DNA of 64,000 bases from the NCBI GenBank assembly GCA_964372115.1, contig CAYJPN010000004.1, positions 161,411 through 225,410 on the forward strand, in the 5' to 3' direction. Of the stretch, positions 52,785 through 62,273 are shown piece by piece. Numbering within the stretch: position 1 is the first letter of the stretch; the number at the start of each line of letters is the position of its first letter. Below the pieces are notes generated by a model that saw only the letters and a list, made by a program, of their open reading frames with translations, was not told where the DNA came from and searched no databases. Both the position numbers and the translations under genes were made by a program. The stretch is from CG2-30-36-16 sp964372115. GTDB lineage: Bacteria; Bacteroidota; Ignavibacteria; Ignavibacteriales; Ignavibacteriaceae.

Positions 52785-53452
52785 TGAAAAAGTATATTTT
52801 ATTTGTAATCTTTTTTTTATCAACCATTTCGTATGCGCAAATTTCCGAGGGAGATGGAACGCTGCCGGTTGAATTAATTTATTTTTACGCCGAATCATAC
52901 CCCGATTCAATTTTGTTAAAATGGGGAACTGCTACCGAACTCGCCAATTATGGGTTTAATTTAGAACGCTCCATAAATATCCCAGATTGGGAAGTAATTG
53001 GTTTTGTCTTCGGGCATGGAACTTCATACGTAACAAATCATTACACTTTTGGCGATACAACTACGGTTCCAAATACAATATATTATTACCGTCTTCACCA
53101 GATTGACAATGATGGTAACTCAAAATATTCTGATACAATCGTGGTGAATTATTTATTAGGTATAAAGCAAATTGCAAGTACAGTTGTTGAGAATTTTAGT
53201 GTATCTCAAAACTATCCTAACCCTTTCAATCCAACTACAAATATTGATGTATCTTTGCCGGAGATGAGAGATATATCTTTGCGAGTTTATGATTTACTTG
53301 GAAATTTAGTTTATGAAAAAAACTTCGGCGAGCAGTTTGCCGGCAAATACTCAATTATTATCGATGCATCATCGTGGAGCAGTGGAATATATATTTACCA
53401 GGTAAAAGCGGGGAAATATATTTCATCCAAATCGATGATACTCTTAAAATAG
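52781..53452 (+). CDS. Small secreted protein with type IX sorting domain
   Basis: 223 residues, overlapping the C25 gene by 4 nt. Signal peptide MMKKYILFVIFFLSTISYA. Residues ~30-120 are a fibronectin/Ig-like domain with PVELIYFYAESYPDSILLKWGTATE and NTIYYYRLHQIDNDGN, a pattern common before sorting domains in this phylum. Residues ~135-223 are the sorting domain (SQNYPNPFNPTTNIDVSLPE ... KSMILLK). Because it is translationally coupled to the peptidase it may be its partner or companion cargo (inference). Confidence 0.88.
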   Translation: MMKKYILFVIFFLSTISYAQISEGDGTLPVELIYFYAESYPDSILLKWGTATELANYGFNLERSINIPDWEVIGFVFGHGTSYVTNHYTFGDTTTVPNTIYYYRLHQIDNDGNSKYSDTIVVNYLLGIKQIASTVVENFSVSQNYPNPFNPTTNIDVSLPEMRDISLRVYDLLGNLVYEKNFGEQFAGKYSIIIDASSWSSGIYIYQVKAGKYISSKSMILLK

Positions 53453-53573
53453 TTTTTTTAGGCTGCATAATTTATTCCACCAATTTGTGCAGCCGAAAAA
53501 ATTCTAACAATTCGCTGCGGACTTTTCTTTTTTTAGTTTTATATTTGTAGTAATAAATAACAGCGAGACTATT

Positions 53574-54920
53574 ATGAAAAAACTATTACTCCTTTTTATA
53601 ATCCTTTTTACAACTTCTTCATTTGCACAGTTGGGCAATTACCCGCGTCCCGGCAATGGCGAATTGGCTGGTGGACTCGGATTAAATTACATCGACGGCG
53701 ATCTTTATTATGCATTTCATTTTACTCCCGAAATTGCTTTTGCTAATTTTGGTGTCGGGCTCGATTTGCAGCTCGATATAAATTCTAAAGGGAATATCCG
53801 CAAAGAAAATTTTAATGAATTTTCCGATTACCTTAGCATTATTCGTTATGTGCGTTACGGTGTTAAAAACGACCCGCTTTTTGTTAAACTTGGAGCGCTC
53901 GATTATTACAGCCTCGGGCACGGCAGCATTATGTACAACTACAATAACAGTCCCGGTTTTGACGCCCGGAAAGCTGGGTTAATTGTTGACATTGATTTCG
54001 GCGAGTTTGGTTTCGAGTCCATCTACAGCCGTTTTGGTGAAGCCGGTGTAGTTGGATTGAGGGGTTTTGTACGTCCATTAAAATTTACATCTGTTGGCGA
54101 TATTCCAATAATCGGAAACCTTGAAGTAGGTGCAACTTTTGCCGGAGACTTTAATAAAAACGCGGGTGTTATTTCCGGTCATTATGTACGTGCAAATAAA
54201 GATTTTGTAATAGACACCGATGCAGGTTCAATGAATATTATCGGTTTTGATCTTGGTTTACCCATAATTAGTACAAGTATGTTTAATGCCGAGCTATATT
54301 TTGATTTTGCAAAAATAGTCGATTTCGGAAGCGGAGCATCGGCTGGAATTATGATGAGCTTAAATGGTCTCGGTATAGTGAATGCTACAGCAAAATTTGA
54401 AAGAAGATTTAACGGAGATAAATATATTCCATCGTATTTTAATTCTTTTTACGAAGTAGAGAGGTTTAATTTAGATACCTCTACTGTTGTTCCTTTCCTT
54501 CGAACAAAAGCTCGGCAACTGCAGGCATCTACAAACATGAGCAATGGTTTTTTCGGCGAACTCGGGATAAATGTATTCGGTGTGTTTGATGTAATAGGAA
54601 GTTACGAACGGTTAGATAAATATCCCACAAGCGGAATTCTTCATCTCGGAACCGAAATAGCCCCGGAAGATGTTTCTTTTGTAGTGCGCGCAGGTTATGA
54701 TAAGATAAATATTATCGATGAAAAAGATTTATTTAATCTTGATGACCGCTCTTATCTGTTTTTTGAACTCGGCTACAAACCTATGCCTTATTTAATTGTT
54801 TCGTTAGTTTATAGCTGGATGTTTACACCACTAAGAGGCGCTGACGATACTATCATCGGCTACGAACCCCAAAAGAGGATTGAACCACGCATATCGTTTG
54901 TGTACCCGTTTAATTTTTAA
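53574..54920 (+). CDS. Outer-membrane beta-barrel protein of unknown function
   Basis: 448 residues; signal peptide ending TTSSFA before QLGNYPRPG. Repeated amphipathic strands (LAGGLGLNYIDGDLYYAFHFTPEIAF, LGTEIAPEDVSFVVRAGYDKINII) with a C-terminal ISFVYPFNF and terminal Phe support an outer-membrane barrel. No named family. TATATTTG at 53540-53547 could be its -7 box. It follows the two sorting-domain genes, so a role in surface export or attachment is possible but not shown. Confidence 0.68.
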   Translation: MKKLLLLFIILFTTSSFAQLGNYPRPGNGELAGGLGLNYIDGDLYYAFHFTPEIAFANFGVGLDLQLDINSKGNIRKENFNEFSDYLSIIRYVRYGVKNDPLFVKLGALDYYSLGHGSIMYNYNNSPGFDARKAGLIVDIDFGEFGFESIYSRFGEAGVVGLRGFVRPLKFTSVGDIPIIGNLEVGATFAGDFNKNAGVISGHYVRANKDFVIDTDAGSMNIIGFDLGLPIISTSMFNAELYFDFAKIVDFGSGASAGIMMSLNGLGIVNATAKFERRFNGDKYIPSYFNSFYEVERFNLDTSTVVPFLRTKARQLQASTNMSNGFFGELGINVFGVFDVIGSYERLDKYPTSGILHLGTEIAPEDVSFVVRAGYDKINIIDEKDLFNLDDRSYLFFELGYKPMPYLIVSLVYSWMFTPLRGADDTIIGYEPQKRIEPRISFVYPFNF

Positions 54921-54934
54921 TTGCTAAAATATTT

Positions 54935-54966
54935 AATTCTCTCCCAGTTAATTTTGGGAGAGAATT
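54935..54966 (+). terminator. Hairpin after the barrel protein gene
   Basis: Perfect 12-bp arms AATTCTCTCCCA (54935-54946) and TGGGAGAGAATT (54955-54966) with an 8-nt loop. The following sequence is AT-rich but without a clean T-run, so it may terminate or protect the mRNA 3' end. Confidence 0.65.
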
Positions 54967-55096
54967 AATGTTAATTTTTCTTAGCGCTTCAGCATTGAAC
55001 TTAGTGCAATATTTTGCAAAAAAAATTGAATTTAAGCCATTCACCCATGCTTTCGCAATTAAGTTTTAGTTTTACTTCGTTGCGAATTCTTTTGCG

Positions 55097-55126
55097 AAAA
55101 GTGACTTAATATTTTATCACTTTTTA
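55097..55126. terminator. Terminator-like hairpin at the 3' side of the HAD gene
   Basis: AAAAGTGA (55097-55104) and TCACTTTT (55117-55124) enclose 12 nt, with T-runs on both strands. A second small stem CCCGG/CCGGG (55130-55143) lies directly behind the minus-strand HAD stop codon. Confidence 0.45.
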
Positions 55127-55144
55127 CTTCCCGGCTTGTCCGGG

Positions 55145-55792
55145 TTAGGTATTCTCTTTCAAAAAAACTTTTAATTGTTCAACCGTGCCGAACACGTAAT
55201 CCGAATTAAGTTTGAGAACTTTTTCTTTTGCGTAACTATCCCACAAAACCAACGCAACTTTTACGCCCGCTTCATGACTCGCTTTTACATCCGAAGGCGA
55301 ATCGCCTATCATCAAAACTTCATCGGTTTGAAGATTATATTCATTAAGAAAATTAGTAATTCCTTCCCCCGATGGTTTTTGTTTTTTTACATCATCACCG
55401 GAAACAATAAAACTAAAATATTTTAGAACACCGAGTTTTTCTAATGTTATTGTTGCTGATCTTTTCCCTTTACCAGTAAATATTGCAAGCAAAACCCCTT
55501 TTAATTTTAACTCATCAAGAATTGTATTTATACCGGGGTATAACTCTGCCATCGAATGGTTTTCGGAATAAAAATTAAAATAGTCTTTTATTACTTCATC
55601 TGAATTTTCGGTAAACCAATCATCAATAATTTGCTCTTCGGTCGGGCCAAACAGGGCAAACACTTCTTCCTTTGTGAGCGATTTGTTCAGGTGCTTTTTT
55701 GTTACATGATTAAACGCCGCAATAATAAGTTCATTTGTCGATGTCAAAGTTCCGTCAACATCAAAAATTACTCCCTTAAATTTTTTCATCAA
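55145..55792 (-). CDS. HAD-superfamily phosphatase (phosphoglycolate phosphatase-like)
   Basis: 215 residues. Motif I FDVDGTLT gives nucleophile Asp11 and acid Asp13; motif II is AIFTGKGKRS, and motif III/IV are KPSGEGI and LMIGDSPSDVKASHEAG. The alpha-helical cap between them is the subfamily I type of phosphoglycolate or pyrophosphate phosphatases. Substrate not determined. The metallophosphoesterase gene ends 3 nt upstream, so the two minus-strand genes are cotranscribed. Confidence 0.9.
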   Translation of the reverse strand: MMKKFKGVIFDVDGTLTSTNELIIAAFNHVTKKHLNKSLTKEEVFALFGPTEEQIIDDWFTENSDEVIKDYFNFYSENHSMAELYPGINTILDELKLKGVLLAIFTGKGKRSATITLEKLGVLKYFSFIVSGDDVKKQKPSGEGITNFLNEYNLQTDEVLMIGDSPSDVKASHEAGVKVALVLWDSYAKEKVLKLNSDYVFGTVEQLKVFLKENT

Positions 55793-55795
55793 ATC

Positions 55796-57619
55796 TTACT
55801 TTAAACTAAATACATAAATTCCACCGTCAATATTGGAGGCAGCGTATAAATTCTTTTTTAACTTATAAACCGAATGAACACGGCTTGTACCTGTAAACAG
55901 AAGCGGTTTCCAGTTATATTTTTTATCAATAAGGTAAATATCTCCGTTTTTTGAACCCCAAAAAATATTGCCGTTATCTTCCATCGGCTGGTTTGGCATT
56001 GTATCTAAACCGAAACCGGGATTTACTTCTTTTACAAGTTTTCCGGTTTTGGCATCAACTATAAAAAATTTGTCCATAAAGCTTTTTACGAGAAGATTTT
56101 TCCCCTCACCGGTTATACCAATTGACTCCCAGCTTACAAAATTATTTTTTCGCCAAACAGTAGTTCCCTGCAGCAGATCAACAGCAGAGATAAATTTATC
56201 AGGGGTCGATACGTAAATATTTTTTCCATCAGTCACAGGCCAGCAGGCGGCGGGGGAGTAGTAAAAATTTTTATTTTCAGTCCACTTCCAGTTTAAGGCG
56301 CCGGTGTTGGCATCTACGCAGTAAAGGTAGTTATCCCAGCTACCGAAAATAACTTTATCATTCACATAAATCGGCAGCGTTTCAATCATACCGCTTGCGG
56401 AATGATTTTCCCAGATTAACTCAAGTGAATATAAATCGTAACAAAATAAATTACCGTTGGCTGTGCCGACCACAACCCCGGCAGTAAGCTTGCCGTTATT
56501 TCTTAAATCGTACGATATGAATTGAGATGTAATGGGTTCGCCAATACCGATAAGCTGGAGCGTTTCACCTGTATTTACATTAATTGTTAGCAAGTCACCT
56601 TCAATTGTTCCAACCGCAACTATATCTCTGTTTTGCACAGGTCGGCTAAAAACTACACCGTGCGTATCGTATTTCCAAAGCTCTTTTCCATCGAATGTAT
56701 AACAATGAAGAATTCCGTTTTTGGTAGCCGCGAATAGTTTATCATTACCGGGGAATAATGAAGCAGACATTGAAGTGTTCAGCTCTTTCTTCCATAAAAT
56801 ATTTACACCATAATTTATAAATTGCAGTGAATCAATTTCTGCCACTGTGGTATCAATATTTTTTGCAATTCCACCCCAGAAACCGGGAACTCCACTTGTG
56901 TTTATTTCATAAAATAGAAGCGAGTCTCTGGTATCGGTTACAATATTGTATCCCCAAAATTTATTTTTGCTGAGAGTTGACCGCCCCATTGCAGCGGGTA
57001 TACCAGCGAAATTCATAAGCTTATTTGCGTGCCCGTGTCCAAGCAAAACAGCTTTTACATTATAGTTGCGAAGAATATTTATTACTTTGAACCAGTTGTC
57101 AACATCACCATTAAGCGGGTGATGAATATAAAAAATTACTTGCTGGTTTGGTTTTACACCTTTTAATTTTTCAGATAACCAGTTGATGTCTTCGGGAGAA
57201 ACATGACCACCGCCGCCGCGCCAGTAAACGCCGCTGTTTAATCCAATGTGCATTGTTCCGTTTTGTTCGAGGAAAAATTTATCATCTCCCCAGATTTCGG
57301 CAAATTTTGTGCAGCCGATTTCGCTCCATTTAGTATCGTGGTTGCCGGGGATGATATGGTAAGGGATATTCAAATTCTTTAAAATATTCTCTGTTGTTTC
57401 TAATTCTTCGTTACGTCCTTTTTCTGCAATATCTCCAGTCAGAACGACAAACTTTAGATCGGGGCGGTTATTTATATCCTCAACTACACTCTGCAAATCT
57501 TTATCTGCTCCGGGTGAACCGACGTGTATATCTGTCAGCCAGGCATATTGGTAATTCTGAGCAAGAGTTAAAATTGAAAAAAATAAAACGAGGTAAAGTG
57601 TAGCCATAAACTTTTTCAT
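55796..57619 (-). CDS. Exported metallophosphoesterase fused to a PQQ-like beta-propeller
   Basis: 607 residues; signal peptide (MKKFMATLYLVLFFSILTLA). The N-terminal calcineurin-like phosphoesterase domain has all metal motifs: Asp30-x-His32, Gly-Asp63, Gly-Asn93-His94-Asp95, a His pair near 166 and Gly-His195-x-His197. From about 290 to the end, repeated blades such as LHCYTFDGKELWKYDTHG and CVDANTGALNWKWTENKNFYY form a PQQ/quinoprotein-like propeller. It probably hydrolyses a phosphoester outside the cytoplasm, with the propeller binding a partner or substrate. The fused architecture is the notable point. Confidence 0.88.
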   Translation of the reverse strand: MKKFMATLYLVLFFSILTLAQNYQYAWLTDIHVGSPGADKDLQSVVEDINNRPDLKFVVLTGDIAEKGRNEELETTENILKNLNIPYHIIPGNHDTKWSEIGCTKFAEIWGDDKFFLEQNGTMHIGLNSGVYWRGGGGHVSPEDINWLSEKLKGVKPNQQVIFYIHHPLNGDVDNWFKVINILRNYNVKAVLLGHGHANKLMNFAGIPAAMGRSTLSKNKFWGYNIVTDTRDSLLFYEINTSGVPGFWGGIAKNIDTTVAEIDSLQFINYGVNILWKKELNTSMSASLFPGNDKLFAATKNGILHCYTFDGKELWKYDTHGVVFSRPVQNRDIVAVGTIEGDLLTINVNTGETLQLIGIGEPITSQFISYDLRNNGKLTAGVVVGTANGNLFCYDLYSLELIWENHSASGMIETLPIYVNDKVIFGSWDNYLYCVDANTGALNWKWTENKNFYYSPAACWPVTDGKNIYVSTPDKFISAVDLLQGTTVWRKNNFVSWESIGITGEGKNLLVKSFMDKFFIVDAKTGKLVKEVNPGFGLDTMPNQPMEDNGNIFWGSKNGDIYLIDKKYNWKPLLFTGTSRVHSVYKLKKNLYAASNIDGGIYVFSLK

Positions 57620-57719
57620 CAGAATCCTGTATATTTAAGCAAAACAAAATACTAACATAAAATGTATTATTATGCGCAGTAAATATTTAAAAATTTTGTA
57701 TTAATTAGAAGTAAATGTT

Positions 57720-58898
57720 ATGAATAAATTAGTAATATTAAAGAAGAATGAGGAACGACGTATAAAATCGGGGCATCAATGGATTTTTAGTAATGAGATA
57801 TTTGAGGCTGCCGGTGAACCTGAAAACGGAGATCTGGTAAAAATATTAGACAGCAAGCACAATTTTCTCGGCTGCGGATTTTATAACAAAAACTCCCTTA
57901 TAGCCGTTCGATATTTAAGCGGTGTTTATGTTGATGATATGTTATTGCTATTCAAAAACAGAATTCTTAATGCGTATAATTATCGCACAAATATTTATCC
58001 GGGCAGAGAGGCGTTCCGCTTAATATTCAGCGAAAGTGATTTTATACCCGGTCTTATAATAGATAAGTACAACGATACATTTGTTCTACAGGTTTATTCC
58101 GCAGGCATTGAAAAAAATATCGATTCGATAGTGAAAATTCTTCAAGAAGAACTGGGCGCAAAAAATGTTTTTACAAAAAACGAAACATATTTTAGAACTC
58201 TTGAAGGACTACCTGTTGAGGATAAAATTGTACTCGGTGAAAAGAAGGAAGAAATAATATCCGATGGTTCGATAAGTTACACAATCAATTTTGATGAAGG
58301 ACATAAAACCGGTTTTTATTTTGACCAGAACGACAACAGGTTTTTTATTGAAAAACTTGTAAACGAAAAAACTGTGCTCGATGCTTTTTGCAACGCCGGA
58401 GGTTTTGGGCTGCACGCCGCAAAAGCAGGCGCTTCAAAGGTTACTTTTGTCGATTCATCAGCAACCGAAATTGAAAGTGCGAAAAATAACTTTGCCCTAA
58501 ATAATTTAGAAACCGAAACCGAATTTATTCATAAGGATGTATTTGACTTTTTTGATCAGATAATAAGCAAAGAAGAAAAATTTGATGTAGTGATGGTTGA
58601 CCCCCCGGCTTTTGCGAAAAATAAAAAATCGCTGCCGGTTGCAAAAAAAGGTTACGAAAAACTAAATCGGCTTGCGCTAAGTGTTATTAAAAACGGCGGG
58701 TACCTCGTTACATCTTCATGTTCGCATCATTTACCGGCTTCGGAGTTTCTTTCGGTTGTTAATTCCGCAGCTTTAAAGATCGGTAAAAAAATACAGTTGG
58801 TTTATTTTAATGAGGCTTCTCTCGATCATTTAAAAGTTCCGGCTATGCCTGAAACATCTTATCTCAAGTTTGCGGTATTTCTTGTAACTCCCGAGTAG
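57720..58898 (+). CDS. rlmI: 23S rRNA (cytosine-C5) methyltransferase, RlmI type
   Basis: 392 residues, the normal RlmI/RlmCD-like length. N-terminal PUA domain (VILKKNEERRIKSGHQWIFSNEI, about 1-75), an EEHD-like middle domain, then a class I methyltransferase with GHKTGFYFDQNDNR, VLDAFCNAGGFGLHAAKAGA, VMVDPPAFAKNKKSLPVAKKGY and GGYLVTSSCSHHL. The Cys in SSCSHH is the usual catalytic-side residue. It modifies 23S rRNA using SAM. Confidence 0.9.
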   Translation: MNKLVILKKNEERRIKSGHQWIFSNEIFEAAGEPENGDLVKILDSKHNFLGCGFYNKNSLIAVRYLSGVYVDDMLLLFKNRILNAYNYRTNIYPGREAFRLIFSESDFIPGLIIDKYNDTFVLQVYSAGIEKNIDSIVKILQEELGAKNVFTKNETYFRTLEGLPVEDKIVLGEKKEEIISDGSISYTINFDEGHKTGFYFDQNDNRFFIEKLVNEKTVLDAFCNAGGFGLHAAKAGASKVTFVDSSATEIESAKNNFALNNLETETEFIHKDVFDFFDQIISKEEKFDVVMVDPPAFAKNKKSLPVAKKGYEKLNRLALSVIKNGGYLVTSSCSHHLPASEFLSVVNSAALKIGKKIQLVYFNEASLDHLKVPAMPETSYLKFAVFLVTPE

Positions 58899-59006
58899 GG
58901 TTTTAACATATTATTTATTTCGGTTGGAAATTTACAAAAAGAATGTGTATTTTATTTTTGTTGTTTTATTGAGAGTCATTAACTAAAAATAATTATAAGG
59001 TGCTAA

Positions 59007-59576
59007 ATGAAAAAAGTGTTGGTGTTAATTTTGTTTATTCTTTCATCCTTCCTCGCTTTTGCGCAGGAACAACCTGATGCAGATATGATGAAAGCCTGGC
59101 AGGCATATATGACCCCTGGTGAAATGCATCAGATGATGGGTCAGATTGTTGGAGAATGGAACACGTCTATTACTATGTGGATGGATCCATCGGCAGAACC
59201 AACAAAGTCGACCGGAACATCAGTATTTAAAGCGATACTAGACGGCAGATATTTCCAGGGCGAACATCATGCAACATTTATGAATATGCCGATGACAGGT
59301 TATGAAATAAGCGGTTACGATAACGCAAAGAAAAAGTTCTTCTCGACGTGGATTGACAATTTCGGCACCGGAATATTGTACTTAGAAGGCACATACGATC
59401 CCGAAACAAAAACAGTTACTTATACCGGCAAATCGACCGACCCGATGGGTGTGGAGAGTAATGTAAAGGAAACTATAAAATATGTTGATAAGGACAATGT
59501 TTATATTGAAATGTTTATGATAAATGAAGGAAATGAGTTTAAAACAATGGAACTCAATTTCACCCGAAAAATCTAA
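59007..59576 (+). CDS. DUF1579 domain protein with signal peptide
   Basis: 189 residues. Signal peptide MKKVLVLILFILSSFLAFA, cleaved before QEQPDADM. The single DUF1579 domain has the landmarks VGEWNTSITMWMDPSAEPTKSTGT, LDGRYFQGEHH, GYEISGYDNAKKKF and STWIDNFGTGILYLEGTYD. The family is calycin- or lipocalin-like and of unknown function; periplasmic or secreted location is predicted. A hairpin containing an AT-rich repeat array follows the gene. Confidence 0.88.
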   Translation: MKKVLVLILFILSSFLAFAQEQPDADMMKAWQAYMTPGEMHQMMGQIVGEWNTSITMWMDPSAEPTKSTGTSVFKAILDGRYFQGEHHATFMNMPMTGYEISGYDNAKKKFFSTWIDNFGTGILYLEGTYDPETKTVTYTGKSTDPMGVESNVKETIKYVDKDNVYIEMFMINEGNEFKTMELNFTRKI

Positions 59577-59595
59577 ATATTTTCTGCTTTTTGAT

Positions 59596-59690
59596 GAAGA
59601 GACTTTCTTTGAATTATGAATTATGAATTTTGATTTATGAATTATGAATTATGATTTATGATTTATGATTATTCTGTGGAAAGTCTCTTC
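59596..59690 (+). terminator. Terminator-like hairpin whose loop carries a heptamer repeat array
   Basis: GAAGAGACTTTC (59596-59607) and GAAAGTCTCTTC (59679-59690) are a perfect 12-bp inverted pair just after the DUF1579 gene. The 71-nt loop holds the 7-bp array described next, so the array appears to have expanded or inserted inside an older, compact hairpin. Confidence 0.6.
59611..59673 (+). repeat. Array of nine 7-bp units GAATTAT / GATTTAT
   Basis: Nine contiguous heptamers: GAATTAT four times, GATTTAT three times, and the variants GAATTTT and GATTATT, with no spacers. Related to the short tandem heptamer families seen in some bacteria. The same two unit types recur in opposite orientation at 62274-62315. 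Confidence 0.85.
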
Positions 59691-59835
59691 AATTCTAAAT
59701 ATAAATTTCTTCCTCCCTTTTCTTTTTCTATCCCTTAAATAACAGTTATATTAAATTATTGTACTGTTAATTCGAAAAATCAGCTTCTCTTACAAAATAA
59801 AAATTCTTATTTTTCAGAAAAAGTAAATTTAATAA

Positions 59836-61140
59836 ATGACAACAAAAAAAGTTTGGATAGTTGCAGCCGATATGGGTTACGGACACCAACGTGCGGTGTA
59901 TCCGCTAAAACATATAACCGAAGATAAAATAATTTCGGTTGGGTCTACCGAGGCCGCAACAAACGCCGAAAAAAAATTGTGGAAACGTACGCTCGGTACT
60001 TATGAACTTATTTCCAGAGCAAAAAGTATCCCTTTTATTGGTAACCCTATTTTTAGCCTGCTAGATGCATTTCTTCAAATACCCTCATTCTATCCGATTC
60101 GAAATTTATCGCACACTACCTTTCAGGTTAACTTGCTGGAGTCAAGCATAAAAAAAGGTCTATGCGCGGGTATGATTGAAAAAGTGCGGACAAAAGAATT
60201 GCCCCTTATCACTTCTTTTTTTGCTTCTGCGGTTGCGGCAGATATGAATATGCTGAACCAAATTTATTGCATTATTTGCGATGCCGATTTAAACCGTGTG
60301 TGGGTGGCAAAGGCGCCGCATGAAAGTCGTATCGAATATTTTGCACCTTGCAGTAAAGTAGTTCAACGGCTAAAAAGTTATGGTGTGCCGGCAGAAAGAA
60401 TTCATATAACCGGTTTCCCATTACCGGTTGAGTTGCTCGGTGATAAAGAACTAACAACATTAAAAAAAGATTTGGGACAGCGTCTTTTTTATCTTGATCC
60501 AGAGAGAAAATTTTTTGCGCGTAATGGTGAAAGCGTAAAACATTTTCTCGGAGAAGAAAATTGTGTCTTCAGAAATGAAAGAAAACTAACTATTACTTAT
60601 GCAGTTGGAGGAGCAGGAGCTCAGAAAGAGATAGGAGCTAAAATTGCCGAAAGCCTAAAAGAAAAACTGATAGCAGGTGAAATTAACCTAAACCTTGTTG
60701 CCGGCACAAAACAAAATGTGCGTGATTATTTTCTTGAAGTAAAAGATAAAATTAACGGAAATATCACCGTAACTTATTCAAAAAATACTTATGAATATTT
60801 TGATGCTTTTAACAAACTTATAAAAGAAACCGATATACTCTGGACTAAACCAAGCGAGTTGTCGTTTTACACTGCTCTCGGAATACCGATAGTAATGACT
60901 TCGGCAATCGGCTCACAAGAAAAATTCAATCGAAACTGGCTTTACGAAATTCAAGCCGGTATCAAGCAGGAAAATCCTGAATACGCCATACAGTGGCTGT
61001 TCGATCATTTAAAGCGCGGCAGGTTTGCCGATGCCGCCTGGAATGGTTTTCTTAAAGCAAGAAAACTCGGCACTTTCAAAATTATCGAAATGATTGAAAC
61101 GGGTAAAATTACAAGAGAAACGTCTCCGGTAATTAGATGA
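59836..61140 (+). CDS. GT-B-like protein, partner of the downstream GT28 glycosyltransferase
   Basis: 434 residues, no signal peptide. The N-terminus VWIVAADMGYGHQRAVYPLK has the GYGH motif where MGDG-synthase and MurG-like enzymes have GGGH, and the centre has TITYAVGGAGAQKEIGAKIAESL, then DILWTKPSELSFYTALGIPIVMTSAIGSQEKFN at the nucleotide-sugar site. So it looks like a divergent GT-B enzyme acting on lipid or glycan precursors; no substrate is apparent. Stop and next start overlap by 4 nt, giving a tightly coupled pair. Confidence 0.6.
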   Translation: MTTKKVWIVAADMGYGHQRAVYPLKHITEDKIISVGSTEAATNAEKKLWKRTLGTYELISRAKSIPFIGNPIFSLLDAFLQIPSFYPIRNLSHTTFQVNLLESSIKKGLCAGMIEKVRTKELPLITSFFASAVAADMNMLNQIYCIICDADLNRVWVAKAPHESRIEYFAPCSKVVQRLKSYGVPAERIHITGFPLPVELLGDKELTTLKKDLGQRLFYLDPERKFFARNGESVKHFLGEENCVFRNERKLTITYAVGGAGAQKEIGAKIAESLKEKLIAGEINLNLVAGTKQNVRDYFLEVKDKINGNITVTYSKNTYEYFDAFNKLIKETDILWTKPSELSFYTALGIPIVMTSAIGSQEKFNRNWLYEIQAGIKQENPEYAIQWLFDHLKRGRFADAAWNGFLKARKLGTFKIIEMIETGKITRETSPVIR

Positions 61141-62267
61141 GTATACAAAAAGATAAATATCTCTTTTTTTATTTGAAGACAGGCGGCGGACACCTGGCTC
61201 CGGCAAAAGCTATTGCCGAAAAAATAAAAGATAATCACCCTGAAATTGAAACGATTTTGGTTGACGGGTTTGAGGAGGTTCCCTGGTTTGTTCGCGTAAT
61301 TATCGAAGGTGGTTACCGGAAATTACAGTCGAGCGCTCAATGGATCTATGAATCTTTATACTTTTTCGGTAAACCCCGTTTTTCTTCTGAGTTAAATACA
61401 TTCTACTTATTTTTCTTCACAAAAAAATATATTGAGCGTTTAATTTTAACGGAAAAACCCGCAAGGATAATTATACTCCATTTTTTTCTGATAAAACCGA
61501 TATATCATGTTTTACAAAAACACAAATTAAACATAAAGGTAATTACTCTTGTAACCGATCCTTTTACGGCTCACCCGATGTGGTTTCTTCAAAAAAAACA
61601 GAACTTTATTTTATTCAGTGAGCGGTTAAAGGAAAAAGTAAAACGAAAATTTTCATATGAAAAGCTGCAGGTATTTCCATTCGTACTTGGCGAAAAATTT
61701 TCCAACCCGCTGCCGAAAGAAAAAGTTGATGAACTGAAGAATAAATATGGACTCGCGGATAAAAAAGTTGTGCTGATACTCGGCGGGGGAGACGGCATAC
61801 CAAAAGGTAAAAAAATTATTGAGGAAATTGTTAGATCAAAATTAAACGCGCATATAATTATTATCTGCGGCAAAAACAAAAGATTAAAGAAACAGGCAGA
61901 AGTCATCAACAAAAAGTACAACACCTCGTTAAAAGTTTACGGTTATATTGATTTTGTTTATGAGTTGATAAACACATCCGATATTGTAATTTCAAAATGC
62001 GGCGCTTCTACAATGATGGAAATATTGCTGTTGCAAAAAGTACCTGTAATAAACAGTTATATATGGGAGCAGGAAAAAGGCAACATCGATTTTATAATTG
62101 AAAATCATTTTGGTCTGTATGAGCCTTCGGTTCCAAAACTACCGGCAATTTTAAACATGTTGATAAATGATGATGAATATTATGATTCATTCAAGCAAAA
62201 AATTGAGAAGGCATCATTAAAAAATGGGTTGGAAGCTGTAGCGGACTATATTGTAAAACTCAATTAA
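61137..62267 (+). CDS. GT28 glycosyltransferase related to MGDG synthase / processive diacylglycerol glucosyltransferase
   Basis: 376 residues. The N-terminal domain starts YLFFYLKTGGGHLAPAKAIAEKI, the family GGGH motif, and the C-terminal domain has VVLILGGGDGIPKG, IIIICGKNKRLKK, VYGYIDFVYELINTSDIVISKCGASTMMEIL and PVINSYIWEQEKGNIDFI. Such enzymes move a hexose from UDP-sugar to diacylglycerol or a growing glycolipid at the inner membrane. Coupled to the divergent GT-B-like gene upstream; the pair may work as a heteromer. Confidence 0.82.
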   Translation: MSIQKDKYLFFYLKTGGGHLAPAKAIAEKIKDNHPEIETILVDGFEEVPWFVRVIIEGGYRKLQSSAQWIYESLYFFGKPRFSSELNTFYLFFFTKKYIERLILTEKPARIIILHFFLIKPIYHVLQKHKLNIKVITLVTDPFTAHPMWFLQKKQNFILFSERLKEKVKRKFSYEKLQVFPFVLGEKFSNPLPKEKVDELKNKYGLADKKVVLILGGGDGIPKGKKIIEEIVRSKLNAHIIIICGKNKRLKKQAEVINKKYNTSLKVYGYIDFVYELINTSDIVISKCGASTMMEILLLQKVPVINSYIWEQEKGNIDFIIENHFGLYEPSVPKLPAILNMLINDDEYYDSFKQKIEKASLKNGLEAVADYIVKLN

Positions 62268-62273
62268 AAATTA

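Noticed and set aside
53461..53494. GGCTGCA / TGCAGCC hairpin after the small sorting-domain gene as a terminator
   Set aside because: The 20-nt loop and an A-run rather than T-run after the stem do not fit a standard intrinsic terminator on either strand.
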